64,000 bases of DNA. Origin: Sclerurus mexicanus (lineage: Eukaryota > Chordata > Aves > Passeriformes > Furnariidae). The notes under the pieces were generated by a model. The model made no database searches and had not been told where the DNA came from. It saw only the letters and a list, made by a program, of their open reading frames with translations. The stretch covers positions 1,887,900-1,951,899 of the forward strand of contig VWZF01004021.1 in the NCBI GenBank assembly GCA_013396755.1, written 5' to 3'. Positions within the stretch are counted from its first letter, which is position 1. Every line of letters starts with the position of its first letter. Below, one piece after another: positions 33,912-47,423 of the stretch. The position numbers and the translations under genes are program-made.

Positions 33912-36900
33912 CCATTTAAATAAGTCACTTAAAGAGATGTATTAGTATCTAATGCAGAAGTGTAGTAGCACTTTCACACCTACAGCAGCAGCTCCCTCCA
34001 GGTGGGAGGTGCATATTCACATGAGTGTGGCCTTTCAAACCACGGCACAAGATCTATTTGTGAACAGTGACCTGTCCTTTTGCAGCCAAGCTCTGAAGGG
34101 ACGTAAGGAACTTGTAAGGACTTGTTCTCCAGTGGCTGCAGTTGCTGCTAGCTTAATCTGGCAAAGGCTCTGGAATTTGTTCTGTTTCATCTGCTGGATT
34201 TTAATGAGGGTCGTTCTCCATCACTCTGCATTTTGCACAGGCAGATGCCTTGCATTTTATGAGCCTTATGCAGAAAGCCTACCACCGGTGTAAGGTAGTA
34301 GGGTAATGATGTTTACTATAAGCTCCATCCACGTTCTTTTGGTTCCAGTAATTTGTTCCTGGAGAACAGATAGTCATGTCTCTGGCAGGCAGATATGTCT
34401 TGACTGTGTCACACCATTCCTGGAGGAGCACAATCACTGTCACTTGCAGCAAGCCTGTGTTTTCATTTGTTTGAGGGTGACTATAATTGGAACCTCCTGC
34501 AGCCACTGGAGCCAGGAGCCTGTTGGCTCTGACAGTTTGCTGAAAAGGCTAATGCAATTACTTACGTGAACTAATCTGTAAAGGATGTTTTTCTGTTGTC
34601 TCTGCCTTAATTGTTTCCAGCTTATGGCATGGAAATGTTATTGGCCCTGGGAGGCCAAGGGGAAAAGGGAAAGAAGGAATGTCAGAAGCAAATGGAAGGT
34701 TTGGGTGAATGTAAGAGGTAGTGGGAGTTTTTCCTCCTGCTTCTGCATTCATTAAATCATGGGAACAAAGGTAAAGCTACTTGTTCCAGTTGCACTTGGT
34801 AGAGCAGGCCTTGGTCTGCCATGGGGCAGCTGAGAACTGTTCTGTAGCTGCAAAACTTTCTTAAAGTGGACCATGCTGGTCTCCAGGTGCCTCTTGCTGC
34901 TTGGGAGCAAGTCCTCAGCCTCCCTTCTGTCCCTGGTGCAAAGAACTGGCTCTGCTAATGATGTCTGGGATTCCTCACCCCCAAGAGATCCTACAGACAG
35001 ACTTGCTGTGCCTGGTGGCTGCTCTGGGATCCCGTGGAGTCCCTCGAGTTGTTCTGCTGCTCCACATCTGCAGATGTGGGTATTTGTACAGAGAAGAAAC
35101 TAGTGGAGATGTGTCCACTTCCAGCACTTGAGTAAGAAGGCTCTGTACGTGGAGCCTGGAGCTTTTGAACTCTCTGTTCTTGATGGGGATGTTGGAAACT
35201 GTCTGACTCTTTTGTACCCCTGAAGACTTCAACCATGCATGTCAATGCTTGGATCTGAGGGCAGCTGTACTGAAGAAATGTTCCCAGACCCGAGTGACTC
35301 ATGAGCAGAGGCTGGGCTGAGGCCATGGTATTTGGAGTCAAGCTCTGCTTGTCTTGTCTCCAGCAGCCAGTGCTTTCCAGAGGCTCCATGGGCTGGACAA
35401 CCTTTGCTCATTAACTAACACAGGAACATCTCTTCCCAGCAGTAGCTTCCACATGCTGAATTACTCACTTGACATCTAAATATTAATGGAAAATGCCTTT
35501 TTAATACTGAAAGCTGTTCCCTTCTTGCACTCATGGCCAAACTGTAGCTTTTTGGATAAGCTTCTGGCTGGCTTCTCGAAAGCAAACGTCTCCTGCTAAT
35601 GGTAAGCAGCTACTGGGAAAAGAATATTCATCTGAAGCACTTGAAAAGAGAGGTCATGTAGGCATTTCACACGAAAGTGCAAATTTTAATGGCAGAAAAA
35701 GAAACTAGAATTCAAATCCTACTGCTTTGCACTGGCTGTTCTTCCCAGGCATTGAAGCTTCCCCCCCTAGAAGTGGAACAGGGGAGGTGGGTGTTGCAGA
35801 ACGTTGCTTATTCAGAGTGTTCTCCATGTTTTTGTGTGGTTTCCCTGGGATGGCCTGTCCCACTCCCTGTTCCTCTCCTCTGTTCCACTTGGAGGATGCT
35901 GTGCTCACCGTGGCACAAAAAATGGCAGGTTTGCTAAACAAAGCATGAGTTATTTGCCTGTTTACATAAGGTTCCTTCAGGCACGTCAAGTATTCCAGTC
36001 GTGGGAAGAGCACGGTAGTTTTCATCTGGTCGGGCTGTATGCAGACAGCCTAGGGATTTCAGAAATCATTTCCTTACATTTATTGCTGTTTCAAGCTTTT
36101 CTTCTGTCTGTAATATTGTGTGTCCTGGGCTTTTCTTTGCAGCCTACTCACCATCTGCAGAGTTGGTTTAGATGAGCTACTGTATCGTGATCCATTTGCT
36201 CTATAACTAGGGTTTAATACTAAGTAGAAGTGCCTTTGTTTTGCCTTGCAGAAAAAGGGCTGAAAAAGGCAAATAGATAATTAAAGGGGGAGTTTAGATA
36301 TTCATCTCCAGGATGGATTTCTCTCTTGAAGCTTATTCCTTAGTTTAACAAGCCTCCATGCAAGATCTTTTGCAGCAATAGTCTCTGCAGCTAAAAGTGA
36401 TACCAAAATCTTCTCTAAGAGCTGCAGGAGATGCAAAATAAGCTTATTTCTGCATATCTGTAGTGGTTCAAATTCTGCTGAAATTCAGAGAAAGCTCTTC
36501 TTCCAGTATTTTGTCTCTGTATTTCTGTAGTTTTGTTCTCTGCCTTGTAGGAGGAATTTGAACTGTTGAAATATCAAGGGGACTGAGATCCTCCAGTTCT
36601 CTCTTCTAGTAAAATGATCTCACCCTTTATGTGACATTTGAATTGTCCAACCTTTTCCTCTGATGTGAAAAACATGCTGACAGTAATGAAAACTGCTTAG
36701 TTTCTGCAGGAATTATTGCTTCAGGTTGGTGCCACTGTAAATTCTGGCATGCTTTTACAGGGAAGATGTCTGCAGTTTAGTTTATAGAAGAAAATTAACA
36801 ATGAGCATGGAAGACTGATAAGAAGAACTCTGCTTGCTTTTCAGCCAAGCAATTAAAAAAGAGCACAAAAACAGTAAATGAAAGGAAATTTCCCTACCTA

Positions 36901-37335
36901 TCTAGATTCTAATTTTGTTTCTATAAATTAATCTATTAAATAGAATTTTTCAAAGCTGAAAATTACACTTAAGGGGGAAAAATGAGTTGTCACTCAACCA
37001 CACTTTCAGAGGTAATATTGCATTAGTGTTTATACTTTAATATGTTTTCCTTCTACGTGCAGGGAAAATCTGAGCTCTCATCCTTCAGAGTGAAGACAAT
37101 TTGATTTCTAATACCAAGAAATGAGAACAAAAGCACTCAGATGTGTAGGGAAGATGATCCAGGGAGGTCACAGCAAGCCGTGTGCAATGGCACACCCAGT
37201 TTCCACATGTTCAAAACATTACTTTGACCATCTCTGACATTAATGCTGAACCTCTGGCTGTAGCCTGTGAAAAATGTGGGAGTAAGACACCTTCTAGGAT
37301 TACACTTGGCCATCCATGCCATGGAGAGAAGGGGT
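33912..37335. other. Intergenic, no gene seen
   Basis: Nothing recognisable on either strand. The segment about 36,180-37,130 is AT-rich and free of obvious repeats. Confidence 0.6.
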
Positions 37336-37480
37336 AGAATCACCATCCCTGGAAGTGTTCAAGAAACAAGTGGATGTGGCACTTGCTGATTTGGTTTAGT
37401 GGGTGTGGGGGTCTTGGATCGAAGGTTGGGCTTGATGACCTTGGAGGTCTTTTCCAACCTTAATGATTCTGTGATTCTAA
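37336..37480 (+). mobile_element. CR1 LINE 3' fragment
   Basis: CACCATCCCTGGAAGTGTTC through GGCTTGATGACCTTGGAGGT to TAATGATTCTGTGATTCTA is the CR1 3' end on the plus strand. Confidence 0.9.
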
Positions 37481-38814
37481 GGCAAGTAATGTGGGAGGGT
37501 AATGCAGTCAGTGATGTCTGGGCAGGTCCAAATGGACAGGGTATGTGTTTCAAGCATGGCAGGCAGCCAACCATGCCCATCTCTCCTGGCTCCTGCAGGA
37601 AAAACATCCACCAGGCAGATGAGGCTCTTTCATTTTTCTGAATGTGATCCTGCTACACTGTCCAGAGGTATCAGTGGTCACCCCCTGACAGCATCCCGTT
37701 CTGCTTTGGGTCTGGAAGCCTTTGAGGTCCTGGGTCCTCTTGGAGCCCCAGAGAGGGGAGGAATGTGGTTGGTAAAAGCCTCGGCTTTGATGTGATGTGG
37801 GCAGTGCACAGGTAGGCAAATGGGATTATGGTATTTTCAGGGCACAAACTGTTCACCCAGAATTCCTTAAAGTGGGGACTGGCTTGTCTTGCCAGAAAGC
37901 CCAGTTTCTGGCAGAAAACTTTGTTTATAGAGAGCCAGTTTGGGGATATGGAGTTGCTGCTTGTCCTCAGGCTCGTTCTGTATATATCTGCCTTTCTTTT
38001 AACTGGATAATTGTTGGCTCTGGAAATGTTTCCTTCGAGTAATTACAGCTTTCATTTCTTCCTCTCTCTCAAACACATGGTGTGAGGGAGGCTTAGTTGC
38101 TTCTTAAGGGCTTCTCTCTCTTTACTGCATTTCTTTTCCCTGCCAGTGTCTTCAGAAATCCTCTCTTAAAACACATCAGGTGCTTCTAAATCCCCTTAAA
38201 CTGACTTGAGTGGTAGTTTGGGGAAGCAGACAAGAGTGGGTTTGGACCTGAAAGACTTACTTCCCACATCTGCTTGTTTTTCTGGGTGTTCTTGAAGAGC
38301 TGTCTTGCTCTCACTTTGCTTAAACCCTTTTACCAGATAAGGCTGCTTATTTATTTTAAACATTTTTAAGATCTCCAGCTACAGAATTTAGTGGTTAATG
38401 ACTTTCTGATGTCTGGATCTACAGAGCTGGTGGTGTAGCTCCTTCTCTGCTCCCTGGTTGCTCATCAGATTTCAGGTAACAGCTGAGTGCTGTGCTATGA
38501 CTTTGAAAACCATTTTCCAGTGTGATTTCCAGACATCTTTTTCCAGACTCCGTGCTCTTATGTTGTTGGTCAGACAAAGTTATCAGTGAGGGGGGATGGC
38601 AACAGCTACCTGACAACTCCTGGAGATGCCAGGGGAGCAGCATTCCTCCCGGGGGCACTCCCTGGGAAGTGAGTCTGGACAAGCGTTTATTTTGATGCTG
38701 TGTAACAAAATGCATTTTCAGACTAGTGTGGTCTTCTGAAACCCCCCTTCTTTTCCATGGCAATGGAAACTTCAAAATAGAGGGAACAGATTTCTGTTGT
38801 GGAAGGAAATAATG
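37481..38814. other. Intergenic, no gene seen
   Basis: No repeat or gene is recognised between the two CR1 copies. Confidence 0.6.
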
Positions 38815-39162
38815 ACACCAGGGGGGACCTTACTGCTCTTTACAGCTCCCTGAAAGGAGGTTGTAGCCAGGTGAGGGTTGGTCTCTTCTCCCTGGTAACA
38901 AAGAATAGGACAAGAGGAAACGGCCTCAGGTTGTGCCAGGGAATGATAAAACTGGCTATTAGGAAAAATTTCTTCACTGAAAGGGTTGTCAAGCATTGAA
39001 GAGGCTGCCCAGGGCCGTGGTGGAGTCTCCTCAGGGGTTTAAAAGAGGCGTGGATGTGGCACTTGGGGACGTGGTTTAGTGGTGAACTTGGCAGTGCTGG
39101 GTTAACAGTTGGACTCGATGATCCTAAAGGTCTTTTCCAACCAAAATAGTTCTATGATTCTA
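38815..39162 (+). mobile_element. CR1 LINE 3' fragment (about 350 bp)
   Basis: The element runs from CACCAGGGGGGACCTTACTG through TAGGACAAGAGGAAACGGCC, TATTAGGAAAAATTTCTTCA and GTCTTTTCCAACCAAAATAG to TTCTATGATTCTA. It is the longest intact CR1 3' portion in the window, in plus orientation, and 5'-truncated. Confidence 0.92.
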
Positions 39163-39841
39163 AGAAGGAAGAAATGAATTCACGTTCAAGCAGGAAGTTA
39201 GGAGGTGAGTTCCATGTTCTGCAGCCTACGGTCACCACCCTGTGCGTGATGCCAAGTGCCCGGTCATTAAAGGGTTGAGGTGACAGAAGGACAGAGCTCC
39301 TCACATAAACAGCAATGACAAGACAAAAGACCCACTAGAGAAAGGAACTAAATTTGGCTGTATATATAGATGACTCACAGAAACATCATCCATTTATAGG
39401 TTGTCTCCTGGACAGCGACTGGCCCAATTCCCCCTGGAGCAAGTGGAAACACTTACAGGGATTTCAGTGGGAGTTCAATTTGGCCGTATTTTCCCCTTTG
39501 CAGGCTCTTTGGTTTTTGTTGAATTGTTTCTTCCAAGCCTGAGGGGCATTAAAGGGCAGCAGCGTGACGAGGTAGCACCTCATCCTTGAAGCGTTGCTGC
39601 TCCTGCTGCAGATGAAACATGACTTTGTGCTGAAATCACATCTGGGGCGCTAGGAAAACTGGGTTTGGAGCAGATGTTGGTGGCAGTGCTGCCTGGAGAT
39701 TGCTGCAGGGAGATGTTGCTTAATCACCCACCAAACCAGCATCTGCACATGTGGGCCACTAAGGGAAAGCTGTGGGGCTAGAGAGGGACCTGGATGGTGC
39801 CAGGGAGGAAAGGTAAAGGCTGGAACAGGCAACAGGTGACG
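39163..39841. other. Intergenic, no gene seen
   Basis: No recognisable element. An AACTAAATTTGGCTGTATATATAG-type AT segment sits near 39,345-39,370. Confidence 0.6.
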
Positions 39842-40075
39842 GATCACAGAACCATATGATGGGTTGTCTTGGAAGAAACCTTGTGAAGGTCATCTAGTCC
39901 AACCTCCCTGCAATGAGCAAGGACATTTTCTAGACCAGGTTGCTCAGAGCCTCGCCTGGAATATTTTCAGGGGGGATGGGACATCCACCACTGGTTCTCT
40001 GGAAAACCAGCGCCAGTGTTTTACCACCCTCACTGTAAAAACCTTCCTTACATCTAACCTAAATGGACCCTCAGG
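39842..40075 (-). mobile_element. CR1 LINE fragment
   Basis: GATCACAGAACCATATGATG, TCTAGTCCAACCTCCCTGC, CTAGACCAGGTTGCTCAGAG and CCTTCCTTACATCTAACCTA are in the order expected for the reverse complement of CR1, so the element is on the minus strand. Confidence 0.9.
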
Positions 40076-41199
40076 TGGTGCTGGGGATGCGGATCTGGAA
40101 GGAAACCTCTGTGCTTTGAGCAATGCCAGGGAAAGGTTTTAAAGTGTTATTCCTGACAGAAGAGTGATCCCAGTGCCTTTCCAAGGAAGCCATCTGGAAA
40201 TGGGGATTAATAGCAGGCTTCCACTCAGAAATGTTTGTGTGTGTTTACTCACCCCTGAACCTCTTCTGCAAATATCGTCAGCAATTTAACCCCATCCCAG
40301 CGTTCCTGCTCCGAGGCTGCTCCTGCTAGCCCAGGATAAGGGGAAGGGAGAGGCAGTGGGTGCTGTGAGTGCTGCTGGGCCACCCATCTCTGGTGTTCTG
40401 TGACCCGCTGGGTGCTGCTTGTGGGGCTGGTTGGGGTTCGCTGCAGGTCTGTGCTGGCACAAACTGCAGCTCTGCATCCTCTCCTTGTTTTTGTGGCTCT
40501 CCTGGGGATTTGGGGAGGCAATCTAACCTCTAATCTGATTGTTGTGGGAGATTAATTATACTCGGGTTCATGGTAGAGGGAAAACAAATGTCCCACCGGA
40601 GCTTCCAGGGCTCAGGACTGTTTCCTTGAGAGGTTCGTGCCACCCCTGGGCCCCCCACCAGCTGAGGATCCTGTTAGGAGAGGGAGGAGGGAATTGTTCA
40701 ATCTTAAATAGCCACTCTGGTAATGTCCACTTGGTCCATGCAGCCTTCTGCCTACCCACAGAGGGCTTGAGAGTGTGTGATTCCCTGCCTTGGGGCATGG
40801 ATGGATGCTCTGCTTCTCCTCCAAGGCGTGGATGGGGAGATCCCACAGGAGAGTGGTTTTTAATGGGAGACAGGGAATCCAGTTTCTCAAACACTTCCAT
40901 GCAAATGTACTGGTTCAATTTCACTCTGCTTGGGAAATCCCAAAATCAGAACTTAATTAAATCCCTGCACAAATATTATTGGGGATGAAATGTTCTCTCT
41001 CCCTCCTTGGAGTTAAACTGCAAATAGAAGTTTCTGGGCTAAATCAGGTAGGAAAGGAAAGTGATTCCCGGTGGATGGTTGTTGGATCTTGGTCTGTCCG
41101 ATGGGTACATGTGTGATTTCTCTCGTTCACCAAGGTGTGATTCGGAATGGAGGGGCAGAAGTTACCAACATGCTCAAGTCCCTGTGCTCTGGCAGTGGG
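40076..41199. other. Intergenic, no gene seen
   Basis: No repeat or gene is recognised. The sequence becomes GC-rich toward the end, leading into the CpG-rich block. Confidence 0.6.
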
Positions 41200-42000
41200 G
41201 ACCTGGGGGCTCCTCAGCAGCTTTGCTGAGCCCTGAGGCCTCGGGTTGAGGGGGCACCGCCGAGATGGGGCTGCCCTCCATCCCCCTCCCGTGTGCCTGG
41301 GGGAGATGCGATGCCACCTGCATGAACTTCCCACCCCTGCGCCGGCAAACCCGGCCTCTGCTCCCAAAGAGCTGACCCCGGGAGGAGCAGGACAACAGAG
41401 CCCGAGCGCTGCCGCTGCCCACCCGTGCTGACCCTGGGCACGGGCAGGAGCCTGCCTAGCAGGATTGCTGGAGCCCGGCATCCCAGCCCTGAGCAAGAGG
41501 TCCCTCTGCTGGGCATCTCTGCCCGGAGTAGCACCGGCACCGCCGCGCCCCTGCACCGCGGGCAGGGCTGGGCATCGGCACGTTTGTCCGTCCGACCCCA
41601 CCGCGACCAGGAGAAACCCCTGCTCCGGGGCGGATTCCTGACACCCCTCTGTGCCCCTCCTCGCCAACCCTGCCTTCCCGAGTCCTTGGGATGCCCTTTC
41701 ACAAACCCGCCGGGATGTGCCCGATGCCCTGCCAGGCTGCCTGGGAAGCTCCCCGTGAGGATCCAGGTTCTGTCCCAGGGCGGTGAGGGCTCTCAGCATC
41801 CTTTTCCTGTCCCCCGCAGCATCCCCCGTCCCTCGCAGCACAGGGTGCCCCAGGACCAGGCACGGGGACTCTGCAGGGTGAAGGCAGCAGGGCTGGCCAA
41901 TCGCCCCTTCCAGCTGCAGTTTTCTTACTGCAAAAATAACCCAGGAGGAAAACCGGGGAGAAATTTGCTTTACACTTCGACGAAGTTGTTGCTGGTGGCA
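41200..42000. promoter_or_regulatory. CpG-rich block (orphan CpG island candidate)
   Basis: Unlike its surroundings this block is GC-rich and dense in CpG, especially 41,390-41,660 (for example GCACCGGCACCGCCGCGCCC). It lies about midway between TGFBI and the 62-kb island. A 323-codon minus-strand frame across it is explained by GC content and lacks any recognisable domain. It could be a promoter for an unannotated non-coding RNA, a distal regulatory island, or a GC-rich isochore patch. Confidence 0.45.
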
Positions 42001-42263
42001 CAGGAATGATTCCACGGCAGAGGTCAGCAGGGCTTAGGGAGGGGAAAATCACCTCCCCCCGGCTTTGGACACGCTGTCGGTGGAGCCTTGAGCGCTGTGG
42101 CTTGCCTGGCTTTGTTTACAGTTTCTGTGATGTCCCCACCCTGCATCCAAGGGCTTGGCAGCGCTGGGGAGGGCAGGCAGCGCAGGAGCAGGGTGGGAAT
42201 GCTGCGGGACAATGCAGGCACGGGTGCTCGCGCTGGGCCAAGGTCAGCTATTGTTCCAGGGAG

Positions 42264-42271
42264 TATAAATA
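42264..42271 (+). promoter_or_regulatory. TATA-box-like TATAAATA beside a SOX-like site
   Basis: TATAAATA at 42264-42271 lies directly downstream of the GC-rich block and 8 bases after CTATTGTTC (42248-42256), which fits the SOX-family consensus. A transcript would be expected to begin near 42,295. No downstream coding frame supports a protein gene. Confidence 0.3.
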
Positions 42272-44886
42272 GCTGTGCTGGAACAAGGCAAAACGCAGCC
42301 TGCAAGTCAAAGCTTCACCTCTTCTTCAGCTCTGAAGTGAGGAAAGTGGAACAAGTCACCAGTGGGAGAGAAGGGAGCGTCTCCAGGAATGCCCTGCCCA
42401 CAGAGCAGATCTATAAAATGTTGTTATGGAGTTATGCCTGAATTTCCTGCTTGTGCCAATAATATATGGTGGGGTTTTTTTTTCCCACCCTGCAAATTAC
42501 AAGAGGGAAATCTGCTCTAAGAAGACATGTAAAATAATAGGCGTGTTATATATAAATGGGACATTTGTGCATCACAAATACAAACGACAAGGTTCCTTCA
42601 AAGTCAGGTCCAGAAAACATTTCTTGTTCAGTGACTGCTGGTGCCCCCTGGCAGCCTGTTCAATGTGGTCTGTGGTTGCAATCTCATCCCCACTGACCTT
42701 GGCTGAAAGGGTTAATCCCTCACTAAAGCTTTAAGTGATACTGTCTGGCTCTGGACTTTCCACGTGGCTGCCCAACATGATGGAGTAGCTTTAGGACACT
42801 AGGAGAGCATGATATCCCTTTTGATTAATAGGCTTTTCCTTTCAGAAAAGAGACCTGACATTAATTTAATTGAAACAATAACAGTTGTGAATTTAGTCTG
42901 CCCCACATTCCAACCCTCACTTCTCCATCTGGGAATTTCACTTGAAAATGAGTATCACCCCAAAACCCGTCCCTGCTTTGTAAATTATGTATTCATTGAA
43001 GGAAAAAGATATCACAGGTGAATTGTCATTTAGGATATGGGCAGAATGCATGTGCAGATCCTAAACTGGCTGGGAAAAGGCAGTTTTAGAGGAGACGTGT
43101 AAAATTAATGTCTGTTGTTGTGACAGTGTGAAGCGGTTTCAGTCTTCTCAGAGCCTTTATCCACATTCACTGTGCAGTTTTCTTTCTTCTATTAAAGCAT
43201 TTATTGTTCCCAGAAATTGACTGAAAACCTGGACTTGCATCTCCCTCCTTTTCATGAAGCAGAAGCTGTCACAGGTAGTTAATTGCTTGTGCCTGTTTAA
43301 CTGGATTGTGGAGCAATAAGAGGAGGGGGTCTGTGCCATTTAGCATTGGTGCTGCTGGGATTCTGTGTGGAACCAAATGGGAAGCTGTCACTTCAAATTC
43401 AAAACTCTGATTGCAAGAAAAGTGCTCTGAGTTGTGCTTTGATTGTATTAATTGCAGCATTACTGCACCTTGCAGCTTCAGTGCATGTGTTAGTTTATAT
43501 CTTGTCTTCCTCTGTCTTGTGAGCCCAGGAGAGATATAATTACAGCACATCTTTCCTTTTTAAGTTTCCTGCTGGGATATTTTCTGCTTGAAATCAGTGC
43601 CTGCCAGCGTGCCTGTGAAATTTCCTGAGGAAGTAGTTTAAATGGTGCTGTAAAAAACGGGACTGATTTAGTAAGCAGGAGCAATCCAACATTGTTTCCA
43701 GAAAACCCACAGCACAGAGGGAAGCGGAGGGCAGAGGGGCTGGGGAGTTCGTGCCCATCAGCTGCTGGTTGCTCTGCAAATACGTGCCTGGGAATGAAAA
43801 TAATTGGGGGAAAAAAAGGAACATGGATATGGAGCAATACAGATGCTGGACATCAGGAAGGACTGTCCTCTTCAGTGTCAAACAGGAAGGTCTAATGAAA
43901 CAAGACAAACAGCATTATTGCTTCAAACTGCTCCACTTACTGAAGGTGTTCTCGTCTCTCATTAGCACAATCTAGAGTTCCGTTGTGGGAAACAGCAGGA
44001 AAAATTCCCTTTTTATCTCTTCCAACTGTCTCCTGTCTCATGCTAGGATGCACCTAGGCCAGTAGGGAGGCTCTGTTTGCAATCCTGATCTTTGCTCCAT
44101 GCACTTGGCACCAGCAGCAAGTGGGAGAGTGAGCACTGGCCAGCTGGGAGAGGTCCCCCCCAGAGCTGTTTTCCCTAGGGAGCACAAAGCCAAGCAATAA
44201 TAGTCTGTTTCTTCCTCTCCTGTCATCCTTGCTGTTCTGTTCCCAGGAGCAGAGGATGGCCCTGTGGCAAAAGCTGGGGATGGTCCTGCTGTCTGCACAC
44301 TCACCAAGAGCATCTCTTTCTCTGGGAGTGCTGCCAGGCTTGGGAAGGAGGAGGTAGAGTTAAACTGTCACACAGGTGCCAGGCTGCTGCCCTGGGGATG
44401 ACGGACTGGGGTCAGTGGTCTGGAGGGTCCTTTCCACGTGTAGCTGTGCTGGGCAGATTCATGGCATCCCCATGCCATCCTATCCCCATCCCCTCGATCG
44501 TCTGTGCTAAGAGCACCTTGGTGTTTGACTTGCTGGCTGTGAGCATTGCCACTCTGCCGCGATGCTGCCAAAGGAGCGGGTGTTTGGGGTGGAAGATGAG
44601 AGCCAAGGGCCAGGCTCTTGGCGCTTCTGGGGTTATGGATGTGCTTTACATCACTTCACCATCAGGTGGAGCCGTTTTGGAAGCAGAGACCAGAATTGTT
44701 CCGCTTCCCTTGTGCCTGAGGCTGGGATAAGTGAGCATCCTGTGCTCGGCTTTGGTGAATCTTCAATTGTTTGTCTGTATGCCTTTATCAGTGGGGCAAA
44801 ATAACGTATTCACAAGGAACTTTCAGTAGTTCGGTATCCCGGTGCTCCCGTGGGAAGTGCAAGATGCGGCTCTCAGTTTTTTCAAG

Positions 44887-44902
44887 CAAAAAAAAAAAAA
44901 AA
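44887..44902 (+). repeat. Poly(A) tract
   Basis: A run of about 15 A residues after CAAGC; simple repeat. Confidence 0.8.
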
Positions 44903-47387
44903 GTAGGAATTGTAGGAATTCAGCCTGGAGCAGTGACTGTGTGAGTGTGGGGCACCTCGTGAGAAGCTGCGTCTGCGGGGAGGAAACTGTGTTGGGGTCA
45001 TGGGGGCTGCAGCAATTTGGGGCAAGTGCAGAAACCGTGCAGTGATGTTTCAGGTGAGGTGTCATAGCAGTTCCCCAGGTGAGCCAGCAGGGCACGGAGG
45101 GGTTTCAGGGTCACAGCCTGCTCACAAAACGAGAGCAGAGTGTGGGTCAAATCGAGTCAGGGATGCCTCTGGCATGTTTTGGGATGCAGCCAGGTCTCCT
45201 GCTCCATGCCTCGAACGTGGATCTGTCCTGTCTCACCTGGGACATCACCTGGTTTTGTTCAATCAAGTCAGTCTGTGCTGCTTTGCATCAAAAGCAATGA
45301 TCAGCTGTTTAGGGCAGATATTTGAGCTGTGGTCCAGAAACTCACTTAGTATTTACTCTGACACTGCAAGAGTAGTACCCAAATAAGTGCCTCTATCTAT
45401 CTATAGGCATTCTTCCATCAAGGGAAGTTTGCTGGAATGGAGTATCTGAACTGTGGTGAAGTGCACAGCAAGGTGGGGATAAACACTGGTCGAAGCAGCA
45501 GAGAGGAATAAAAATGCTGGATTATGAAAGAGAGACTGAAAAAAATCCTTTGCCTCTGGAGGGCTCTGAGGAGGAAGAAAAAGAATATTTTTCTTTCCAA
45601 CTGTGTGACTTCAGTACCAGCAAGGCACAGGCTGTGTGACTGCATGCTGTCCCCATCAGCATCTCGAGTGCTTCACAGGAATACACCTGCTGATTCCTCT
45701 GAATAGCAGTTCAATGAGGTACATTAGGTACATTAAACTCGTGTTTCCTTGTGAAGCATTTTCGGGAGCTCAATAATGCTGTTTTGGTGGGTTAATCTGG
45801 CAGTCCTTGTAGTGATGTCTTTAAAGTCTTGGTTTTTCTAAACAAAAGACTAAACCAAAGATTTTTGTGAATAATTACTTGAGTGAAAAGACTTGATAGA
45901 ACCTCCGTTACATCGTGTGGTACCTCATCATCCTGATGGTGCTGGGACAAACACCCTTGTGATGTTTCAGTGTGGGACAGGCATTCACTGCCTTCAGCAG
46001 CTCTCCTGCCCAGGTTGTGCCCCATCACCACAGGCATTTCAGATTTGATATCACCTCTTGCTGACAGACAGCTGTAGGTGTCAGGGTTAAATCCCGCCCT
46101 GCCCTGGGCACACCATCAGCAGTGAGGGGCTCTTTAAAGTGAGCTGGATTCCCCTCCCTGCTCCTTGCAAGGGCAGCTACAGCTGGGATGCAGACAGGGA
46201 AACACGAACCAGCCCAGCCAAGGCAAGGAGGTGACAACCTCCCTGGCGTGGCCCAGCTCTGCCCCCTGTAAATCCACTCCGTTGTTTTTGGATGGTAAAT
46301 GAAAGCCAAGCTGAGGCCTCGATCCAAAACTCCGTACCAGGCTGTGTGGGAGAGTTTGTCCTAGAAAGGACAGACTGTTTTGTTTGGGAGGTTCTTTTGG
46401 TGGATGGTTGATTTCCCTCCTTCCCCCCAATCAATTCATTTTAGGTTTCACAAACAATATTAAGCCAATAATATCTGTGCCAACAAATTGTGATTCTAAT
46501 CCTGCTTCCTGATACTTGCGATCCTTCTTGTTTGTCTGGGTGAGCAATTTGTGCCAGTTGGTTTCTTCCCTGCCTCACAAATAACTCTCCCACTCTTGGG
46601 AAGCCCTCTACCCCGGCCAGGCTGGCAATAGCTTTCCTGCCCCAGCAGCTGGTGCCAGCAGTGCTCCAGCTCCTCTGGATACCCACAGGATACCCACCTC
46701 TGCTGTGGGACAGGGGCTAAGGACATACTGACATGGATATGGGATAGGAGTCTGAGTTTAGGATGGGGGGAAACAATGGGCAAGCCACTGCACACGACAA
46801 CTGGTTAATTTTCGAGCAGCCTGTAGCTATTTTAGTTACAGTCTCTTTTAAGGAGATCAACACTGAGGGCAAATTCCTTCCCAGATAAATCATGCTCATT
46901 CCACATGCACGAGAAAGTGGAGAATTTTGTTTTTCAAGTGGCTGCTTTGCATGTTTGCCTGGCTGGCAGCTCCTGTGCCAGTGCCAGGGCCAGGCTGTTG
47001 CTCCTGTGAGGAGGTGAATTTTAGCCTCATGGGATGCTCATGGGATAACTCTCCCTAAGATGATACTGGGAAAAGGCACAGGATTCTTCTAAAAATCCTT
47101 TTAGAGAAGGTCTCAGCCCTATGCTCTTAATAATCTTTCAGGCTTTAGGGTAAGTTAGTTTTTGTTTAGAAAGAAAGGGGAAGAACAGCCTCAGGGCAAA
47201 AGCTGCTTTTCCTTTGCCCTGACAGGTTCATTTACATCCTAAACCTGGGGCAGCTGCAGCTCCTGCACTCCCTGCACGCCCTTGGGATGCTCAGGGCAGG
47301 GCAGGTGGCCAACAGCAACCCCAGAGCTGTGGCCACCTCCCTGCCACAGGAGCCAGCTGTTTCCCAGGTCACTGCTGGCCTGAGCCT

Positions 47388-47423
47388 GGCTGCTCACCTG
47401 ACCCCGGCTGCTCACCTGACCCC
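47388..47423 (+). repeat. 18-bp tandem repeat, two exact copies
   Basis: GGCTGCTCACCTGACCCC occurs at 47388-47405 and 47406-47423. Confidence 0.95.

Noticed and set aside
41044..42015. Minus-strand open frame of 323 codons
   Set aside because: It lies wholly in the GC-rich block where stop codons are rare. A plus-strand frame of 194 codons overlaps it, and the translation is low-complexity Gly/Pro/Arg-rich without any recognisable domain.
45415..45705. Small Lys/Arg-rich and Phe-rich frames around 45.4-45.7 kb
   Set aside because: They are short, overlapping on both strands, and explained by A/T-rich codons.
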